The notes under the pieces: model-generated | Databases searched by the model: none | What the model was told of the DNA's origin: nothing | What the model saw: only the letters and a program-made list of their open reading frames with translations | Shown here: in pieces, positions 46,332 to 55,349 of the stretch | Layout of the letters: every line of letters begins with the position of its first letter | Numbering within the stretch: the stretch's first letter is position 1 | Assembly: GCF_900167915.1 (NCBI RefSeq) | Contig: NZ_FUYM01000001.1 | Span: 434,001-498,000, forward strand | DNA from: Rhizorhabdus histidinilytica | GTDB taxonomy: Bacteria > Pseudomonadota > Alphaproteobacteria > Sphingomonadales > Sphingomonadaceae | Direction of reading: 5' to 3' | Length of the DNA: 64,000 nucleotides | Translations under genes and position numbers: made by a program

Positions 46332-46613
46332 TCATCGGAGCATGTCCGGGATGCGGGCGAATATCTCGCGCGTGAAGTCGGCGAGCAGCATCAGGATCGC
46401 CCCGCCGAACAGCGCCAGCGCGATGCCGACGACGATCAGCTTGGGGACGAAGCTCAACGTCTGCTCGTTGATCGAGGTCGCCGCCTGGATCATGCCCAGG
46501 ATGATCCCCGCGACCAGCGCCGGGATCAGGATCGGCGCCGACGCGAGCGCGAGGATCCACATCGCCTGCTGGGCGATGCCGATGAAATAGTCGGGGCTGC
46601 CGGCGCTATCCAT
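46332..46613 (-). CDS. fliQ: flagellar biosynthesis protein FliQ
   Basis: A 93-residue protein with two membrane helices and the family stretch GMIQAATSINEQTLSFVPKL. It is part of the FliPQR export gate in the inner membrane. It starts 12 bases after fliP and ends ten bases before fliR. Confidence 0.96.
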   Translation of the reverse strand: MDSAGSPDYFIGIAQQAMWILALASAPILIPALVAGIILGMIQAATSINEQTLSFVPKLIVVGIALALFGGAILMLLADFTREIFARIPDMLR

Positions 46614-46625
46614 GGACGGGCCGGC

Positions 46626-47417
46626 TCATGTCGCGAAACTCGCCGCGAGCGAGCCCATCGTCAGCGCCCATCCGTCGACGAGGACGAACAGCAGCAGCTT
46701 GAACGGCATCGATATGATCGCCGGCGACAGCATCATCATGCCGAGCGACATCAAGGTCGACGCCACCACCAGGTCTATGATCAGGAAGGGCAGGAAGATC
46801 AGGAAGCCGATCTGGAAGGCGGTCTTGAGCTCGCTGGTGACGAAGGCGGGCAGCAGGATCGAGAAGGGTATGTCGGCCGGCCGCGCGAATTTCGGCGCCT
46901 TGGCGAGGTCGGCGAACAGCTTGAGGTCGGTCTGGCGGGTCTGGAGGACCATGAAGCGATGGAGCACCGCGCCGCTGCGGGTGATCGCCTCCTCGATCGT
47001 GATCTGCCCGGCGCCATAGGGCTTGAAGGCGTCGGCGTTGATCTGGTCGATCGACGGCCGCATCACGAACAGCGACAGGAACATGGCGAGGCCGACCAGC
47101 ACCTGGTTCGGCGGGGTCTGTTGCAGGCCGAGCGCCTGGCGCAGCAGCGACAGGACGATGATGATGCGGGTGAAGCTCGACATCATCAGCACCAGCGACG
47201 GCAGCACCGTCAGCAGGCTCATCAGCACCAGGATCTGGAGCGACAGCGACAGCGGCCGGCCGTCGCCCGCGATCGTCGTCATCGCCCGGTCGAGCGCGCC
47301 GGTCTGCGCCGGGCCCGCGGTCGAGGCCAGCGCCGGATCGGCGATCAGCAGGGCGGACAGGAGAAGCGCGGCGACGGCGAGAATCGATCGGATCGTCGGG
47401 CGGCGCGGGGCTGTCAT
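46626..47417 (-). CDS. fliP: flagellar biosynthesis protein FliP
   Basis: A 263-residue export-gate protein with a cleavable N-terminal signal (about 1-33, LLLSALLIADPALAS). Conserved segments: LLTVLPSLVLMMSSFTRIII, LGLQQTPPNQVLVGLAMFLS, FSILLPAFVTSELKTAFQIG and LGMMMLSPAIISMPFKLLLF. The ATG at 47417 is used; the frame extends to 47549 through repeat DNA and is not credible. It is the first gene of the leftward flagellar operon; fliN/fliO, often upstream, are absent. Confidence 0.96.
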   Translation of the reverse strand: MTAPRRPTIRSILAVAALLLSALLIADPALASTAGPAQTGALDRAMTTIAGDGRPLSLSLQILVLMSLLTVLPSLVLMMSSFTRIIIVLSLLRQALGLQQTPPNQVLVGLAMFLSLFVMRPSIDQINADAFKPYGAGQITIEEAITRSGAVLHRFMVLQTRQTDLKLFADLAKAPKFARPADIPFSILLPAFVTSELKTAFQIGFLIFLPFLIIDLVVASTLMSLGMMMLSPAIISMPFKLLLFVLVDGWALTMGSLAASFAT

Positions 47418-47476
47418 GCACGGCGTTTCAGCACTTGGGCAGGGTAACTTCAAGCGCCTTCCTTTCCCCATCCGCG

Positions 47477-47620
47477 TCATGCCAGCCCCTCGACTGCCTG
47501 CAAGGCAGGCGCTCGGGATAAACTTCAGCCAAAGACTGAAGGCTGGCATCCATGTCTGTCTTCTCCCCGACGGCCATCTGGCCGATGAGAGACATGGACC
47601 CCTGCCTTCGCAGGGGTGAC
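47477..47620. repeat. dispersed palindromic repeat (copy 2)
   Basis: The 225-base gap 47418-47642 holds no gene but several palindromes. ATGCCAGCC (47479) pairs with GGCTGGCAT (47541), TCCATGTC (about 47549) with GACATGGA (about 47589), and the inner block 47492-47530 is a perfect 39-base inverted copy of 18278-18316. CCCCTGCCTTCGCAGGGG follows at about 47598. Confidence 0.75.
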
Positions 47621-47642
47621 GGGCTGTTTACGACGAACGCGT

Positions 47643-49811
47643 TTACAAGAAGCTATACGGATCGACATCGACCGCGACGCGGACGCCGCGCGGCCATTGC
47701 AACGGGCCGAGCCAGTCGCGGATCACCTGCTGGACGTCGAGCGAGCGGCGGGCGTGGACGAGCAGGCGTTGTCGGTGGCGGCCGCGCAGCATGGCGAGCG
47801 GGGCGGGGGCGGGGCCGTAGACGTGCATCCCCTCGACGGCCGGGGCGGTCCTGCCGATCAGCCGCGCGGTGGTCGCCGCCTCCTCGAGCTTCTCGGCGGA
47901 GATGATGATCGCGGCATAGCGGCCGAAGGGCGGCGCTTCGGCGATCTTCCTCGCTTCGGTCTCGGCGTCGTAAAAGCTCTGCGCGTCGCCCGAGAGCAGC
48001 GCCTGGATCACCGGTGCCTTGGGCGCATGGGTCTGGATATAGACATGGCCGGGCTTGGCGCCGCGCCCGGCGCGCCCGGCGACCTGGGCGATCTGCTGGA
48101 AGCTGCGCTCGGCCGCGCGCAGGTCGCCGCCCGACAGGCCGAGATCGGCGTCGATCACCCCGACCAGCGTCAGCTCGGGGAAATGATAGCCCTTGGTGAC
48201 GAGCTGGGTGCCGACTACGACGTCGATGTCGCCCGCCTCCATCCGCTCGACGAACTCGGCGGCGCGGGCGGGGGTGGAGAGCGTGTCGGAGGTGGCGATC
48301 GCCACCCGCGCGTCGGGGAACAGCGCGGCCACCTCGTCCGCGATCCGCTCGACGCCGGGGCCGCAGGCGACCAGGCTGTCCTCGTCCTTGCACTCTGGGC
48401 ATTCGGCGGGGGGCGCCATGCTGTGTCCGCAATGGTGGCATTGCAGCCGGCCGAGCAGCCGGTGCTCGACCATCCAGGCGGTGCAGTTGGGACATTGGAA
48501 GCGGTGACCGCAGGTGCGGCATAGCGTCAACGGCGCATAGCCGCGCCGGTTGAGGAAGAGCAGGCTCTGCTCCTTCTTCTCCAGCCGGTCGGCCAGCGCG
48601 CGCACCAGCGTCGGCGCGATCCAGCGGCCGCGCGGCGGTGGATCGGCGAGCAGGTCGATCGCCTCGATCTCCGGCATCTCGGCGGCGCCGTGGCGTGCGG
48701 TGAGCTTCAGTTCGGTGTAGCGGCCGATCGCCGCCTGCTGGCGCGTCTCGATCGCCGGCGTCGCCGAGGCGAGCACGATCGGGATCTCCTCCAGCTTGGC
48801 GCGCATCACCGCGACGTCGCGCGCATGGTAGAGGACGCCGTCCTCCTGCTTGAAGCTGGTCTCGTGCGCTTCGTCGACGATGATCAGGCCGAGGTCGCGA
48901 TAGGGCAGGAACAGCGCCGATCGCGCGCCGACGACGACCTTCGCCTCGCCATGGACGATGCCGCGCCAGGCGCGCCGCCGCTGCGACTGGCGCAGCTCGC
49001 TGTGCCAGGCGACCGGCAAATGGCCGAAGCGGGCCTCGAAACGCTTGAGGAAAGGCTCGGTCAGCGCGATCTCGGGCAGCAGCACCAGCGTCTGCCGGCC
49101 GGCGCGCAGCGCTTCGGCGATCGCCTCGAAATAGACCTCGGTCTTGCCCGATCCGGTGACGCCGTCGAGCAGGAAGGGCTGGAAGCGCTTCGCCGCGACC
49201 GCGTCGGCGAGCATGCCGGCGGCAAGCTGCTGCTCTTCCGACAGGTCGACGGCGCTATGGCCGGGATCGGGGGGCGGCCAGGGCGTGTCGATCGACACCG
49301 TCACCGCCTCGATCGCGCCCGATTTGACGAGGCCGCGGATCACCCCCTCCGACACGTCGGCGATCGTCGCCAGTTCGCGGATCAGGCCCTGGCGCTGGCC
49401 GATCCGGTCGAGCGCCTGCTCGCGCTGCGGGGTCATCCGGCCGGGCCGCTCGCCGGTCGCGCGATATTCGATGATCGTCCGCGCGCCATCGAGCGCGCTC
49501 GACGAAGGCAGCGCCATCCGCAGCACCGCGGCAGGCGGAGCGAGATAATAGTCGGAGGTCCACTCGATCAGCCGGCGTAAGGGGGCCGCGAGCGGCGGGA
49601 CGTCGTAGACGTCGAGCAACGGGCGCAGCCGGTTGTCTCCGACCTGATCGGCCGAGGGCAGCGTCTCCTCCTCCCACACCACGCCGACCATCTGCCGAGG
49701 CCCGAGCGGCGCGAGCACGATGCTGCCCGGCTCGACGACATGTTCGCGGTCGGCGCGATAGTCGAGCGGCCCGAGGGCGGGGTTGAGCAGGAGGACATGG
49801 GCGCGGGCCAT
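47643..49811 (-). CDS. priA: primosomal protein N' (replication restart helicase)
   Basis: A 722-residue 3'-5' DNA helicase that reloads the replisome at stalled forks. The N-terminal DNA-binding domain starts ARAHVLLLNPALGPLDYRAD. The helicase core has LLDGVTGSGKTEVYFEAI (Walker A), IIVDEAHETSFKQEDG (DEAH box), VLASATPAIETRQQ, and the eight zinc-binding cysteines in CRTCGHRFQCPNCTAWM and CHHCGHSMAPPAECPEC. The ATG at 49811 is chosen as the family start. The gene is followed by repeat DNA and preceded by a 156-base gap that leads to the divergent transaldolase gene. Confidence 0.97.
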   Translation of the reverse strand: MARAHVLLLNPALGPLDYRADREHVVEPGSIVLAPLGPRQMVGVVWEEETLPSADQVGDNRLRPLLDVYDVPPLAAPLRRLIEWTSDYYLAPPAAVLRMALPSSSALDGARTIIEYRATGERPGRMTPQREQALDRIGQRQGLIRELATIADVSEGVIRGLVKSGAIEAVTVSIDTPWPPPDPGHSAVDLSEEQQLAAGMLADAVAAKRFQPFLLDGVTGSGKTEVYFEAIAEALRAGRQTLVLLPEIALTEPFLKRFEARFGHLPVAWHSELRQSQRRRAWRGIVHGEAKVVVGARSALFLPYRDLGLIIVDEAHETSFKQEDGVLYHARDVAVMRAKLEEIPIVLASATPAIETRQQAAIGRYTELKLTARHGAAEMPEIEAIDLLADPPPRGRWIAPTLVRALADRLEKKEQSLLFLNRRGYAPLTLCRTCGHRFQCPNCTAWMVEHRLLGRLQCHHCGHSMAPPAECPECKDEDSLVACGPGVERIADEVAALFPDARVAIATSDTLSTPARAAEFVERMEAGDIDVVVGTQLVTKGYHFPELTLVGVIDADLGLSGGDLRAAERSFQQIAQVAGRAGRGAKPGHVYIQTHAPKAPVIQALLSGDAQSFYDAETEARKIAEAPPFGRYAAIIISAEKLEEAATTARLIGRTAPAVEGMHVYGPAPAPLAMLRGRHRQRLLVHARRSLDVQQVIRDWLGPLQWPRGVRVAVDVDPYSFL

Positions 49812-49967
49812 CCGCCCGTGCTTAGGGGGCGCTTTCCGGCATCGCAATGCCACCCCCGTCGAAGCGGTGGATAACCTGCCCGGCCGGCGGTTCCGAGCCT
49901 AGGCGAGGGGCCCTGCGGCCGCTATAGGCAGCGCCAACCAGATATGCAGCCGGAAGGGCCTTCCTAC

Positions 49968-50621
49968 ATGAAATTCTTCGTCGACACCGCGGACACTGCC
50001 GACATTGCCGAAATGGCGGCGACCGGCCTGCTCGATGGCGTGACCACCAACCCCTCGCTGATCGCCAAGTCGGGCAAGCAGTTCGTCGACGTGATCGCCG
50101 AGATCTGCAAGATCGTGCCCGGCCCGGTGTCGGCCGAGGTCGTCGCGCTCGACCATGCGACGATGATGAAGGAGGCCGAAGTCCTCCGCAAGATCGCCGA
50201 CAATGTCTGCATCAAGGTGCCGCTGACGATCGACGGGCTCAAGACCTGCAAGGCGCTGTCGGACGACGGCACGATGGTCAACGTCACGCTCTGCTTCTCT
50301 GCCAACCAGGCGCTGCTGGCGGGCAAGGCGGGCGCGGCGTTCATCTCGCCCTTCGTCGGTCGCCATGACGACGTCGGCTTCGACGGCATGGGCCTGATCG
50401 CCGACATCCGCCAGATCTACGACAATTATGATTTCGGAACCGAGATCCTGGTCGCCAGCGTCCGCCACCCGATCCACATCCTCGAATCGGCGAAGATCGG
50501 TGCCGACGTGATGACCGCGCCGCCGGCCGTGATCCGCGCGCTGTTCAACCATCCGCTGACCGACAAGGGCATCCAGGGCTTCATGGCCGACTGGGCCAAG
50601 ACGGGGCAGAGCATCCTCTGA
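49968..50621 (+). CDS. tal: transaldolase / fructose-6-phosphate aldolase
   Basis: A 217-residue single-domain transaldolase of the TalC/MipB subfamily, shorter than the 320-residue TalB type. It begins [17 protein letters not shown], has [15 protein letters not shown], the Schiff-base lysine in [12 protein letters not shown], and [19 protein letters not shown] followed by SPFVGRHDD. It transfers dihydroxyacetone in the pentose phosphate pathway or cleaves fructose 6-phosphate; sequence alone does not separate the two. The start ATG 49968 is the family start. Confidence 0.95.
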   Translation: MKFFVDTADTADIAEMAATGLLDGVTTNPSLIAKSGKQFVDVIAEICKIVPGPVSAEVVALDHATMMKEAEVLRKIADNVCIKVPLTIDGLKTCKALSDDGTMVNVTLCFSANQALLAGKAGAAFISPFVGRHDDVGFDGMGLIADIRQIYDNYDFGTEILVASVRHPIHILESAKIGADVMTAPPAVIRALFNHPLTDKGIQGFMADWAKTGQSIL

Positions 50622-50671
50622 TCCCGCTGGCGCTGCTGCTGGCCGCCGAGGCGCCGGCAGCGGCGCCGACG

Positions 50672-50974
50672 ATGCCTTCGACCTTGGGCACCGCGATCGA
50701 GACGGCCACCGGCTGCCCGCGCGGCCGATCGGGCGAGATCGTGGTGTGCCGGCGCGGCAATGCGTCGGAACGCTACCGCATCCCCGAGGCCTTGCGCCCC
50801 GACGGCTTCGACTTCCACCAGCAGGACGTCGACGGCGTATCGCGCGAGCGGCATCGCCTGATGGAAGGCGGGGAAGGCGGGATCGGCTCCTGCTCGCCGT
50901 CGGGAGCGGCGGGCGCCAGCGGCTGCCTGGCCCAGAAATTCCGGGCGTGGGAGCAGCAGAAGGCGGGCCACTGA
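50672..50974 (+). CDS. small exported protein, start uncertain
   Basis: At least 100 residues from ATG 50672, unrecognised. The mature-like part has four cysteines (in GCPRGR, VVCRRG, GSCSPS, GCLAQK), the segment IVVCRRGNASERYRIPEAL and a C-terminal FRAWEQQKAGH. The codons just upstream in frame encode [17 protein letters not shown], a typical signal-peptide core, but contain no ATG, GTG or TTG. A CTG at 50618 would give a CTGA overlap with the transaldolase stop. I infer a periplasmic protein whose true start may be this CTG. Confidence 0.65.
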   Translation: MPSTLGTAIETATGCPRGRSGEIVVCRRGNASERYRIPEALRPDGFDFHQQDVDGVSRERHRLMEGGEGGIGSCSPSGAAGASGCLAQKFRAWEQQKAGH

Positions 50975-51033
50975 GCTTCATCTCCCCGACAATCCCCCAT
51001 TGAGTGTTAACCAATGCAGGGTAAACTGCCTGC

Positions 51034-51594
51034 ATGGGAAGCGTGATCGACTTCGAAGGCGGCGCCATGGCCTCGCTCAAGCGGCGGATGGCCGAGGTCG
51101 AGGAGGCCAATCAGGACCTCATCGCCTTCGCGCGCGGTCATTCAGGCGCGGTCTCGTCGATCCATGCCGCGGTGCTCGCCGCGACCGAGTCGGACGGGCT
51201 CGATCATCTTATCCATATTGTCACCCAGGTCTGGCCCGATATGCTCGGCCTCGACGCGGTGTCGGTCGCGCTGTTCGTCGGCGACCAGGGGCTGCGTGCC
51301 GATGCGTCGGGGATGCAGTTCGTCGAGCGGCGGATCATCGAGCGGTCGATCGTCGACATCGAAGGCGTGGTGATGCGCAGCGTCGAGCGCGGCCACCCGC
51401 TGTTCGGCCCGGCCTCCGAACTGATCCGCGCCGAGGCGCTGATCCGGCTGTCGGCCGAGGCGCCGCTGCCCGGCGGGGTGCTCGCACTTGGCCAGCGCCG
51501 CCCGATGGGCTTCGACACCCGCGCCGGTTCCGAATTGCTGGGCTTCCTCGGCGCGATGCTTTCGCGCATGATAGGACGGTGGTTGCTGCCCTAA
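51034..51594 (+). CDS. DUF484 family protein
   Basis: A 186-residue protein of the DUF484 family, a GAF-like domain preceded by a helical N-terminus (LKRRMAEVEEANQDLIAFAR). It ends GFLGAMLSRMIGRWLLP. Its position immediately before xerC, with overlapping ends, is the standard arrangement in proteobacteria and supports the family call. Function unknown. Upstream sequence GTTAACCAATGCAGGGTAAAC may contain a CtrA half-site. Confidence 0.9.
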   Translation: MGSVIDFEGGAMASLKRRMAEVEEANQDLIAFARGHSGAVSSIHAAVLAATESDGLDHLIHIVTQVWPDMLGLDAVSVALFVGDQGLRADASGMQFVERRIIERSIVDIEGVVMRSVERGHPLFGPASELIRAEALIRLSAEAPLPGGVLALGQRRPMGFDTRAGSELLGFLGAMLSRMIGRWLLP

Positions 51595-52505
51595 CTTTAG
51601 ACGATCATCCCGCCCGCGACATCGCCGTGGCGTGGGCCGATCATCTCCGCCGCGACCGGCGCCGGTCCGAGCATACCGTCCGCGCCTATCTCGCCACCGC
51701 GCACCGCCTGATCGCCTTTCTCGGCCGGCATCGCGGCGCGGCGGTCGACGGCGTGCTGCTGGCGCGGCTCGATCGTGGCGACTTGCGCGGCTATCTGGCC
51801 GAGCGGCGCGGCGAGGGGCTGTCCAACGTCTCGACCGCGCGCGAGCTGTCGGCGGTCCGCAATTTCCTCGACTATGTCGCCGAGCGCGAGGGCACGGCCA
51901 AGCCGGTCAAGGTGAAGGGGCCGCGCATCAAGAAGGGCGTGCCGCGCCCGGTCGCGCCGGACGACATCGGCGCGATCGCCGAGGACGCGGCCGAGTCCGC
52001 CGCCGAGCCGTGGATCGCCGCGCGCGACGAGGCGGTACTGCTACTGCTCTACGGCGCTGGGTTGCGCATCGGCGAGGCGATGGCGCTGACCGGCGACATC
52101 CTGCCGCTGGGCGACACGCTCAGCGTCACGGGCAAGCGCGCCAAGACCCGCATCGTGCCGATGCTGGCGCCGGTGCGCGAGGCGATCGAGCGCTATGTCG
52201 CGCTCAGCCCCTATGGTGCGGCACCGGGCGAGATATTGTTCCGTGGCGCGCGAGGCGGGCCGCTCGCGCCCGAGCTGATCCGCCGCGCGATGCGCGCCGC
52301 GCGGGTCCGGCTGGGGCTGGGCGAGCGGACCACGCCCCACGCGCTGCGCCACAGCTTCGCGACCCATCTGCTTGGCCGGGGGGCCGACCTGCGCTCGCTC
52401 CAGGAACTGCTCGGCCATGCCAGCCTGTCGTCGACCCAGGTCTATACCGGCGTCGACGCCGCGCATCTGATGGACATCTACCGCAACGCCCATCCGCGAG
52501 CGTAG
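51579..52505 (+). CDS. xerC: tyrosine recombinase XerC
   Basis: Resolves chromosome dimers at dif with XerD. The protein of about 308 residues has the SAM-like N-terminal domain (RRRSEHTVRAYLATAHRLIA) and the catalytic residues R in YGAGLRIGEAMAL, K in TGKRAKTRIVP, HxxR in TPHALRHSFATHLL, H in LLGHASLSSTQ and Tyr in QVYTGVDAAHLMDIY. The start is not certain: GTG 51579 is taken, which overlaps the last 16 bases of the DUF484 gene; GTG 51630 is an alternative. It is a housekeeping recombinase, not a phage integrase. Confidence 0.94.
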   Translation: MVAALTLDDHPARDIAVAWADHLRRDRRRSEHTVRAYLATAHRLIAFLGRHRGAAVDGVLLARLDRGDLRGYLAERRGEGLSNVSTARELSAVRNFLDYVAEREGTAKPVKVKGPRIKKGVPRPVAPDDIGAIAEDAAESAAEPWIAARDEAVLLLLYGAGLRIGEAMALTGDILPLGDTLSVTGKRAKTRIVPMLAPVREAIERYVALSPYGAAPGEILFRGARGGPLAPELIRRAMRAARVRLGLGERTTPHALRHSFATHLLGRGADLRSLQELLGHASLSSTQVYTGVDAAHLMDIYRNAHPRA

Positions 52506-52520
52506 ATTTCAAGGCGGTCG

Positions 52521-55088
52521 TCAGATGAAATCTTGAATGCCGATCGCCACGGGATCGCCGAAGTCCTGCAATGTGATCGCCTCGAGCGGGGAGGAGGGGC
52601 CGAGATCGTAGAATAGCACCGTATCGCCGCCAACCCGGAAGGCGACGATATCGGTGCTGCCCTGCGTGCCGAGCATCTGTTGGGCCGAGGCTGCCGCGGT
52701 CGCAAAGTCAGCGGAGGCGGCGCCCTGCAGAACGGCGCGGGGAATACCAAAGGCCAGGTCGATGAGATCGGTCCCATCGGTGAAATCGGTGATCCTGTCG
52801 GTCAGAAAAGCAAGTGAGCCGCTATTCGCGAAGGATGCGTCGCCGCCGGCGAAGACGAAGATGTCGACATCCGCTCCGCCCGTCAGGACGTCGATGCCGG
52901 AGCCACCCCCCAGCCGATCCTGGCCGAGATCTCCGGATAGGATGTCATTGCCGCCGCTGCCGAACAGGCTGTCGTCGTCCTGCCCGCCGCGGAGCGAATC
53001 GTTTCCGTCGCCGCCATAGATCGTGTCGTTGCCACGATTCCCGTTGACGGTATCATTGCCCGTCTCGCCCCGAATGGTGTCGTTGTCGGCGCCGCCCATG
53101 ATCCGATCAGACCCAGCGCCGCCGCTGAGTTCGTCGTTGCCGGCATTGCCCTGGAGATAGTCGGAGCCATCGCCAGCCATGATCGTGTCCGCGCCGTCGG
53201 CCCCGCCGTCGGCGGATTGGCCATAGAGATGATCGTTGCCGCCTAACGCGCTGATGAAGTCGGCGCCTGCGCCGCCCGAAAGGATGTTGTGCCCATTGCC
53301 GCCATTGACCGCATCGGCCCCGTCGGTGCCGACGATCGTGTCGTTGCCGTTGCCGGCGTTGATCGACGCGCCGCTGCCGCCGGGTCCGGTTGGACCGGCG
53401 ATCAACTTGTCGGCGCCATCGGTCAGATTAGCGGTGGCGAGATATTCGGCGTTGACGATGGTTGTCGTGCCGATCGTGACTGTGCTTCCGGTGCCCAGGG
53501 CGCGCAGATCAGCGATGATTGGTCCGGGTGCCCCCTGGTCGAAGATAAGGTGGAGACTGTCGGTGCCGCTGCCACCATCGACCTTGTCGCCATAACCGAC
53601 CTGGATGACGTCGTCGCCATTGCCGCCGTTCAGCGTGTCGATCGCGGTGTCGCCCGTCGAACTGCTGTAGCCATAGCCTTTGAGCGTATCGTTGCCGTCG
53701 CCGCCGTTGAGGAGGTCGCGGCCATCGCCGCCCAGCAAAGCATCGTTGCCCGCACCGCCCTGGACGGTGTCGTCGCCGGCGTCGCCTTCGAGGCGGTCAT
53801 TGCCTTCACCGCCGTCGAGACTGTCGATGCCGTCGCCGCCATTCAGGTCGTCATCGCCACCGCCGCCGACCAACGTGTCGTTGTTGCCTTCACCTCGAAG
53901 GACATCGGTTGCGCCGCCGCCGGTCAGCAGGTCATCGCCCCTCCCGCCATATTGGTAGGATCCTTGGGAACCGGCATAGATCCTGTCGTTGCCGTCGCCG
54001 CCCTCCAGCCGATCGAGCGGTATCGGAAAGGATGTCGGCGAGGGATCATGGCCGTTCAGGCCGTAGATGACGTCATCGCCGTTGCCGCCATAGATCGAGT
54101 CGATCTGATCGGTGCCGGTCAATGTGTCGTTGCCGTCCAGCCCTTCGAGGGTAACGCCGCTCGTACCGGGCGTCACAGGACCGGCAGTCACATTATCGGC
54201 AAAGTCGGTGAGCTGGATCGAGTCGATATATTCGACATTGGCGATGGTTACGCCCGCGATCGTGGCAGTGCCGCTCGCCAGGGGACGGAAGTCTGCGGTA
54301 ATCCCTGTGGTTGCGCCGTCGTGAAAATAGAGGCTGAGCGTGTCCGTTCCGCTGCCGCCGTCGACGGAATCGCCCAAGCCGGCGTAAAGGCGGTCATTGC
54401 CGGCACCGCCGAGCAACGTGTCGCCTGGATCGGCCAAGTTGTCGAAGGATTCGCCCAGGCCGTTGAGCCGATCGTCGCCATCGCCGCCATCGATCAGGTC
54501 GCGGCCGCGACCACCGCCGACATAGTCGTCGTCGGCGCCACCCCGGAGCGTGTCGTTGCCATCATGGCCCTGCAGCGTGTCATTGCCGTTGCCGCCCTCG
54601 AGCACGTCCTCGGAGCTGGTGTCCTCGCCATTCAGGCGCGCCGTGTCGCCGGAGATCTCGTCATTGCCGTCGCCGCCATAGACCGTGTCGCGACCCGCCC
54701 CGGCCTGTATGTTGTCATCACCGGCTTCACCATAGAGGAGATCGTCGCCCTCGCTTGAAGAGATCAGGTCGTTACCGCTGCCGCCATAGACCGTGTCATT
54801 GCCACGCTGCGTGTGAATGGAATCGTCGCCGCCATCGCCATATACCAGGTCGGCCCCAGTGCCCGCCGGGCCGGTACCCAGGAAGATGGTGTCGTTGCCT
54901 TCGCCGCCATGAACGGTGTTGTCCCCGTCGCCGCCGTCGAGGATATCGTTGCCAGCATCTCCGAAGATTAGATCGGCACTTCCCTTGGTGACGATGAAGT
55001 CGTCGCCATCGAAGCCATGCACTTCATAAGAGGTCTCATCCGTCGGGAAGATATTATCATTGCCGGACGTACCGTTGATGGTTGCCAC
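52521..55088 (-). CDS. RTX-repeat calcium-binding protein, type I secretion substrate
   Basis: An 855-residue protein built almost wholly of GGxGxDxxx calcium-binding nonapeptides (for example GGDGNDTLKG, GGAGNDALLG). It has no signal peptide. Two longer non-repeat modules (about 235-345 and 497-605) resemble each other. The last 110 residues, with DRITDFTDGTDLIDLAFG and a closing ITLQDFGDPVAIGIQDFI, look like the serralysin-type C-terminal secretion domain. No catalytic domain is present, so it is likely an adhesin or surface/matrix protein. The start is GTG 55088 with AGAGAGG upstream. No ABC/HlyD/TolC export genes are in the window. Confidence 0.9.
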   Translation of the reverse strand: MATINGTSGNDNIFPTDETSYEVHGFDGDDFIVTKGSADLIFGDAGNDILDGGDGDNTVHGGEGNDTIFLGTGPAGTGADLVYGDGGDDSIHTQRGNDTVYGGSGNDLISSSEGDDLLYGEAGDDNIQAGAGRDTVYGGDGNDEISGDTARLNGEDTSSEDVLEGGNGNDTLQGHDGNDTLRGGADDDYVGGGRGRDLIDGGDGDDRLNGLGESFDNLADPGDTLLGGAGNDRLYAGLGDSVDGGSGTDTLSLYFHDGATTGITADFRPLASGTATIAGVTIANVEYIDSIQLTDFADNVTAGPVTPGTSGVTLEGLDGNDTLTGTDQIDSIYGGNGDDVIYGLNGHDPSPTSFPIPLDRLEGGDGNDRIYAGSQGSYQYGGRGDDLLTGGGATDVLRGEGNNDTLVGGGGDDDLNGGDGIDSLDGGEGNDRLEGDAGDDTVQGGAGNDALLGGDGRDLLNGGDGNDTLKGYGYSSSTGDTAIDTLNGGNGDDVIQVGYGDKVDGGSGTDSLHLIFDQGAPGPIIADLRALGTGSTVTIGTTTIVNAEYLATANLTDGADKLIAGPTGPGGSGASINAGNGNDTIVGTDGADAVNGGNGHNILSGGAGADFISALGGNDHLYGQSADGGADGADTIMAGDGSDYLQGNAGNDELSGGAGSDRIMGGADNDTIRGETGNDTVNGNRGNDTIYGGDGNDSLRGGQDDDSLFGSGGNDILSGDLGQDRLGGGSGIDVLTGGADVDIFVFAGGDASFANSGSLAFLTDRITDFTDGTDLIDLAFGIPRAVLQGAASADFATAAASAQQMLGTQGSTDIVAFRVGGDTVLFYDLGPSSPLEAITLQDFGDPVAIGIQDFI

Positions 55089-55349
55089 TCGATCGCCTCT
55101 CTAACTCGTTACGCCGGCGTGCGGAAAAGCCCAATGCCGACAGCATGTTATATCGAACGGCGATCTCTGCCGACCGCTTTTGCATCCGATTGGGAGCAAT
55201 CATGCGGTACCGGTCGATTTTCCCGATGGTCCGAAAAGTAAGTCCTGAGAACGGAAGACGGTCGAGTGGCCGTCTCCAAGCCGGAGAACCGCGTCGCGGC
55301 TTCGCTCAGCCGCGTTCCTTCCCTCGGACATTTTGCGCCAGGGCGCGTC
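55089..55349. other. intergenic region between the decaheme and RTX genes
   Basis: A gap of 261 bases with no credible gene. It must hold the promoter of the RTX gene and the end of the cytochrome operon. On the minus strand, hairpins CGCGGCT/AGCCGCG (about 55295-55314) and GACGG/CCGTC (about 55258-55277, followed by TTCC) could terminate the cytochrome transcript, though neither has a proper T-run. Confidence 0.5.

Noticed and set aside
44585-47447. Long plus-strand open frames opposite flhB, fliR, fliQ and fliP
   Set aside because: Their composition (Arg/His/Gln/Asp-rich, no domains) is that of antisense frames; the minus-strand genes are recognisable flagellar proteins in canonical order.
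51579-52505. Tyrosine recombinase considered as the integrase of an island
   Set aside because: It follows DUF484 in the standard housekeeping arrangement, has XerC length and motifs, and is 16 kb from the tRNA-adjacent segment.
52600-55080. Regular short repeats at DNA level, considered as a CRISPR array
   Set aside because: The repeats are imperfect 27-base coding units for GGxGxDxxx nonapeptides in one open frame, with no unique spacers.
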